This document shows positions 52,766 to 56,179 of a stretch of 56,179 bases of DNA, one piece after another (position 1 is the first letter of the stretch; each line of letters opens with the position of its first letter). The DNA is from Candidatus Dependentiae bacterium (GTDB lineage: Bacteria; Babelota; Babeliae; Babelales; Vermiphilaceae), in the NCBI GenBank assembly GCA_026389015.1, contig JAPLIR010000011.1, positions 1 through 56,179 on the forward strand, in the 5' to 3' direction. The position numbers and the translations under genes were made by a program. The notes beneath the pieces are model-generated. The model made no database searches. It worked only from the letters and a program-made list of their open reading frames with translations, and was not told the DNA's origin.

Positions 52766-53454
52766 AAATTAATATTTTAGCGCTAGTAGCTTTCTGTATT
52801 GCAAGCGCAAGTCATGTAAATTCTTTAGCACAGGTTCGCTTAGTGTTAAGCGCCGCTTTAAGCAATAATTATTATGAATTTAGAAAAGGACAATATATAG
52901 AAACCTTCGGCATCCTTGCCAATTTGGGCTATCAAAACCCTTACGTCATAGAAGCAATTAAAAAAGAAGGCCCTACATTCCTTGATGAATATACAACGAA
53001 CGCTTTTTACTCATCAGCTAATATTCCAGGCCTCAGAAATTATGGTATTAATGAAGCAAGAACCATGCTTGATGGACTAACTCATTTTAACTTTGATGAC
53101 GAGGATATGATTATAAAATTGACCGGACGTTACCAACCGACATCAGATAGTTTCTTAAAACTAGTTGAGCAAAACCCTGATGTTGATGCATTCGTAAAAG
53201 TCGATCAATGGGGTAATGTGTTTACCCTAGGTTTTGCTATGCGTTGTAAAAACATGAAAGAAATGTATAGCTCAATGGATTATAGTGCCATGGAACACCA
53301 TATGATTAATGTTGAAACTGAAGTTGGCAACTATGTTAGAAGAAAACAAACAGAAGGCACCTTAAAAATTATGTACGTTAACAAATTAGACCTCAAGGCA
53401 AATCTCTATGGAAGCAGTTCAGGCATTAATCACAACGAATTTGCAAGTTGGTAA
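52762..53454 (+). CDS. Secreted glycosyltransferase-like protein
   Basis: A 230-residue protein with signal peptide MKINILALVAFCIASASHVNS and an AGGAG site in the end of the SDR gene. FGILANLGYQNPYVIEAIKK and DMIIKLTGRYQPTSDSFLKLV, DAFVKVDQWGNVF, resemble small GT-A-like transferases found in bacterial and viral glycan clusters (KLTGRY core). A clear D-x-D was not seen. It is coupled to the NRS/ER-like gene, which suggests it uses the sugar nucleotide made there. Weak family call. Confidence 0.65.
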   Translation: MKINILALVAFCIASASHVNSLAQVRLVLSAALSNNYYEFRKGQYIETFGILANLGYQNPYVIEAIKKEGPTFLDEYTTNAFYSSANIPGLRNYGINEARTMLDGLTHFNFDDEDMIIKLTGRYQPTSDSFLKLVEQNPDVDAFVKVDQWGNVFTLGFAMRCKNMKEMYSSMDYSAMEHHMINVETEVGNYVRRKQTEGTLKIMYVNKLDLKANLYGSSSGINHNEFASW

Positions 53455-53493
53455 GATTATCATTGACTGTATATTTAAACGAGGATGCGAGAT

Positions 53494-54279
53494 ATGAACC
53501 AAAACTTTAAGTTAATAATTGCAAGCAGTTTTTTCTTTATACACGTTATAGCCAATAGTAATGATCCTATGAACAGTTCATATCTCCTCAATGCTCTTGC
53601 TCAATTAGAACAAGGACAAAATATCATTTTTACAAAATATGGTGATGGTGAATATAATTGCATGATAGGTATAAAGGGCGAAAATTGTGATTTCGATAAA
53701 TACCATGCGTGGCTAGGAGCAGCCCTAAAGAAAGCTCTTATAAGCCTGTCCAAAAAAAACAATACTTATATAGGCAGGTGGTGGCATCCATCCGTACCTA
53801 ATTTTTGTAATAAATTAGCAGCTCAACACAACACAACCATTCCCTGGGCATGGTACCATTTGTTTATGAATGACGATGAATTTTTACAATTCGATTATAT
53901 GTATAAGTTTGTACGTTTCATAGTAAAAACCGACAGAAAGAAAATCTTACTTTGTAATGGTTCAAACAGCAGATTAAAAGACTTTTTTAAAGCTGATGTC
54001 TATATTGAACTACCATCACAAAATTGGTCATTTCAGTATAATCAATGGAAAAATACTCTTGAGCCGCACTTAGAGCAAAATGCAATTGTTTTAATCGGTG
54101 GAGGACTATGTAGCAAAGTTTTAATCGATGATATTACCAATAATTACAACCTCACCTGTATTGACATAGGTTCCTCATTTGATTTACTGGGTAGAAAAAA
54201 AAATACACGCGGATGGAAACATACCTATGAAGATGAAATAAGATATTACAAAGATTTTATACCTTCCTCATGGTTGTAA
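53494..54279 (+). CDS. Secreted DUF1792 (GT-D fold) glycosyltransferase-like protein
   Basis: About 261 residues from ATG 53494; GAGG lies 9 nt upstream, whereas the ATG at 53485 touches it. Signal peptide: MNQNFKLIIASSFFFIHVIA. IIFTKYGDGEYNCMIG matches the DUF1792 opening (R/K-Y-G-D-G-E), WHPSVPNF-C-K the acceptor region, KILLCNGSNSRLKDFF, and NAIVLIGGGLCSKVLIDDITN and CIDIGSSFD the C-terminal Rossmann-like end. DUF1792 includes the GT-D glycosyltransferases. The metal-binding D-G-E is intact. Confidence 0.78.
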   Translation: MNQNFKLIIASSFFFIHVIANSNDPMNSSYLLNALAQLEQGQNIIFTKYGDGEYNCMIGIKGENCDFDKYHAWLGAALKKALISLSKKNNTYIGRWWHPSVPNFCNKLAAQHNTTIPWAWYHLFMNDDEFLQFDYMYKFVRFIVKTDRKKILLCNGSNSRLKDFFKADVYIELPSQNWSFQYNQWKNTLEPHLEQNAIVLIGGGLCSKVLIDDITNNYNLTCIDIGSSFDLLGRKKNTRGWKHTYEDEIRYYKDFIPSSWL

Positions 54280-54291
54280 CTTCAGTATAAT

Positions 54292-55020
54292 TTAAACTGG
54301 TCGAACACACATAATAAGTTCGACCAGTGCCTCTTTGATTGGCGTATTCTGGTGTTGATTCACATGGACAATGCCATCGCTTAGAGACTCATTTAAGGCA
54401 CCATTTTCAAGAGCATACATCGAATAAATATCAAGAAAATAGATTCCATGCAACTGAGAGTAGGACTTTAAACGCTCATTTACAGCTCTCGTTATAGCAA
54501 CTCTATCCTGCAGAGATCCATATATTGGATATTCATAACTAAAACCTTTATCACAAGGCGGCAAGACTGAAACAATAACACACGTCACATTCGTATAATT
54601 ATTCTTGTTCGCTTGAATGGTTCCAATATATGCAGAGACCAAAGAATCTATTATTTCTTCGGTACTTCTGCCTTGTTTATCCCGCTGTCTACCAATATGA
54701 TAACGCACGTCGATCTCTCCAAAGGTAAAAACTGCAACATCATTCTCGCAGACCCCTAAAGCTCTTATATCTAATCCCCGCAATCCATCTCTGCCAACAC
54801 GAAACATGGTCCTACTGACAAAAGAGTTGATATGAAATGGCATGCGATAGGTAAAACTATCCTTTGAATATTCAAAAACAAAATTTACATTGGTGGGACA
54901 CGCCGGAACGGTATTATTAAAACAAAAACATGCGTGGCTATCACCAATAATATACATATCAAAACCATATAAACCATGAGAAATGAGGCCCAATAGCATT
55001 ATTAATAAAATACGTAACAT
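54292..55020 (-). CDS. Secreted SGNH-like hydrolase fold protein B
   Basis: About 242 residues from ATG 55020 (GGAGAGG site), with signal peptide MLRILLIMLLGLISHGLYG. FDMYIIGDSHACFCF is block I (G-D-S-H), MFRVGRDGLRGLDI and AVFTFGEIDVRYHIG correspond to MHRIGRDGIADFNI and FLFGTIDVYGHIF of the paralog at 49753, and SLSDGIVHVNQH holds the D-x-x-H. The two are paralogs in opposite orientation. It probably edits ester groups on glycans; unproven. Confidence 0.75.
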   Translation of the reverse strand: MLRILLIMLLGLISHGLYGFDMYIIGDSHACFCFNNTVPACPTNVNFVFEYSKDSFTYRMPFHINSFVSRTMFRVGRDGLRGLDIRALGVCENDVAVFTFGEIDVRYHIGRQRDKQGRSTEEIIDSLVSAYIGTIQANKNNYTNVTCVIVSVLPPCDKGFSYEYPIYGSLQDRVAITRAVNERLKSYSQLHGIYFLDIYSMYALENGALNESLSDGIVHVNQHQNTPIKEALVELIMCVRPV

Positions 55021-55135
55021 ATTTTTACCTCTCCATCCTGACGCTATAGAAAAACTCTTGCTATTGAACAGCTTATTACCATACATTCTACCTTAGATTA
55101 TATAGATCATTCGATACAAGAAAACGGGAAACAAA

Positions 55136-56041
55136 ATGTTAAAAAATAGCTATAGACTAACATTATTGGTTTTATTTTTTTTCATTTCATTTGGCATGTT
55201 AGCTGACATTAAAACCGGTCAAAATGGGAAAACTGACTTAATTATCTTTTCTTATAATCGTCCCTTACAGCTCCATGCTCTACTGGAATCATTAACAATA
55301 TTTGTATCTAATCTCAATGAAATATATGTCCTCTATCGCGTAAACAACGAACAATTTGACCATGCTTACGAAGAAATAAAAGCTATTTTTCCACGCATTA
55401 ACTTTGTTAAGCAAGGCAATAACCCTCGCAATGATTTTAAACCATTACTGTTGCAATGTTTTTTTGCCTCGCCTGCAGCCTATATTCTCTTTGCAGTGGA
55501 CGATGATATTGTTAAAGATTATGTAGATATGAGGACATGTACAGAAGCACTAGAAGCAACAAACGCATATTGTTTCTTTTTGAGACTCGGCAAAAATATT
55601 GTAAAACAATATGGTCAAAATATTTCATTAACATTACCTCCTTGCGTCGAAGTAAAAAAAAATATTTTTAACTATTACATCAAAAATGGCATCGGTGATT
55701 GGCGCTACCCCAATAATGTCGATATGACCGTATATAAAAAAAGCACCGTAGCGCCATTCTTTCAGAATGCTAACTACCATTCTCCCAACACCTTAGAAGC
55801 AATGTGGGCAGCTCAACAAAATTTAAACACTTATGGATTATTTTTTGAAACTTCAAAAATGTTTGCTCTACCAATAAATATTATTCAAGAAGATTGGTAC
55901 ACGACTCATGAAAACAGCTTCACTGCCCAAGAATTACTACACCTATGGCAAGACGGCTATGCCATGAATCTCGCGCCATTCCATAACCTTAATAATCCAT
56001 GCGCATTTGTAGCCATCCCGCCAACATTTATCAAAAGATAA
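55136..56041 (+). CDS. Secreted GT2-like glycosyltransferase
   Basis: A 301-residue protein starting MLKNSYRLTLLVLFFFISFGMLA, a signal peptide. KTDLIIFSYNRPLQLHALLESL is a GT2-type opening, YILFAVDDDIVKDYVDM carries D-D-D as the metal site, YYIKNGIGDWRYPNNVDMTVY is an acceptor-like segment, and NTLEAMWAAQQNL follows. It is likely an inverting family 2 transferase. A strong bidirectional terminator follows at 56053. Confidence 0.75.
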   Translation: MLKNSYRLTLLVLFFFISFGMLADIKTGQNGKTDLIIFSYNRPLQLHALLESLTIFVSNLNEIYVLYRVNNEQFDHAYEEIKAIFPRINFVKQGNNPRNDFKPLLLQCFFASPAAYILFAVDDDIVKDYVDMRTCTEALEATNAYCFFLRLGKNIVKQYGQNISLTLPPCVEVKKNIFNYYIKNGIGDWRYPNNVDMTVYKKSTVAPFFQNANYHSPNTLEAMWAAQQNLNTYGLFFETSKMFALPINIIQEDWYTTHENSFTAQELLHLWQDGYAMNLAPFHNLNNPCAFVAIPPTFIKR

Positions 56042-56052
56042 AAATACGTAAA

Positions 56053-56095
56053 AAAAGGCCCGCTGAGCACATACATTTTGCTCAGCGGGCCTTTT
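56053..56095. terminator. Bidirectional Rho-independent terminator
   Basis: AAAAGGCCCGCTGAGCA pairs perfectly with TGCTCAGCGGGCCTTTT. T and A runs on the two sides let it act on both strands. It ends the 55136-56041 gene and probably a convergent gene to the right. Confidence 0.92.
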
Positions 56096-56108
56096 CAATT
56101 CAACAAAA

Positions 56109-56179
56109 TTAGAACGATATATCAATGTTTTCTAAACACCATAATCCAAGACTTTTATCATCATATATTCCACCCTGCT
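56109..56179 (-). CDS. Possible C-terminus of a gene cut by the right edge
   Basis: On the minus strand an open frame enters from the edge and ends at a TAA (56111-56109) after about 22 codons. The translation includes GGIYDDKSLGLWCLE and ends in DISF, and it reads like real protein. The convergent bidirectional terminator next to it supports a gene ending here. Too short for any family call. Confidence 0.35.
   Translation of the reverse strand, partial: QGGIYDDKSLGLWCLENIDISF

Noticed and set aside
1-56179. tRNA, rRNA, prophage or integrase signals
   Set aside because: No T-loop-like GGTTC-A-A-CC with matching acceptor stem, no phage structural genes and no recombinase were recognised.

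Overview
The window looks like a piece of a small, AT-rich chromosome from an intracellular bacterium, most like Candidatus Dependentiae (TM6) or another amoeba-associated lineage. This is an inference. It rests on the many short proteins with N-terminal signal peptides, ankyrin-type proteins (three with a C-terminal CaaX-like box), eukaryote-like enzymes, and short overlapping housekeeping genes, mostly on the minus strand. No rRNA, tRNA, CRISPR array or transposase was recognised. All signal-peptide and domain calls are by eye.

Layout. 1-2.7 kb: a Vps62-like/ankyrin protein cut by the left edge, whose repeated 3' end is frameshifted. 2.7-5.6 kb: a minus-strand operon of MBL hydrolase, LigD-like PE-POL protein without a ligase domain, and a small transaldolase. 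5.7-9.7 kb: eight consecutive small secreted proteins that share a C-terminal F-x-x-L-x-x-x-Y-x-x-Q-Q signature and related terminator hairpins. 9.7-16 kb: leuS, a Nudix hydrolase, a methyltransferase-Nudix fusion and a signal-peptide adenylate kinase broken by an in-frame TGA; this block is flanked by an imperfect ~50 bp direct repeat. 16-18 kb: a secreted C2H2-like zinc-finger protein and two secreted ankyrin-like proteins ending in CLIM and CSIM. 18-24 kb: GT2 enzymes, methyltransferases and two paralogous membrane proteins. 24-37 kb: an AAA/DUF4143 ATPase, a third CaaX ankyrin protein (CTIL), mutL, a coiled-coil protein, pilM/pilN-like genes, prmC, a third membrane paralog, ftsY-gpsA-uppS and a decayed HAD phosphatase.

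37.5-56 kb is the most unusual part: about 17 genes for glycosyltransferases of several folds (GT2-like, GT-B-like, exostosin plus GT32, DUF1792/GT-D), class I and FkbM methyltransferases, two SGNH-like proteins, a DUF1796 protein, a kinase-like protein and two nucleotide-sugar SDR enzymes. Nearly every one begins with an apparent signal peptide, including enzymes that normally need cytosolic NAD(P), SAM or UDP-sugars. One SDR closely resembles the eukaryotic and giant-virus UDP-rhamnose 3,5-epimerase/4-reductase. Together they look like a glycan-building and methylating toolkit carried to the periplasm or into a host cell.

Genes that work together. MBL, LigD-like and Tal form one transcription unit (50 nt gap, then an ATGA overlap). 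prmC, pilM and pilN overlap, as do uppS and gpsA, with ftsY 27 nt further on. In the glycan region, identical -35/-10 elements precede the SGNH gene at 49753 and the SDR at 50728, which suggests co-regulation. Gene decay (frameshifted 3' repeat, nonsense-broken adenylate kinase, HAD with an internal deletion) points to ongoing genome reduction.
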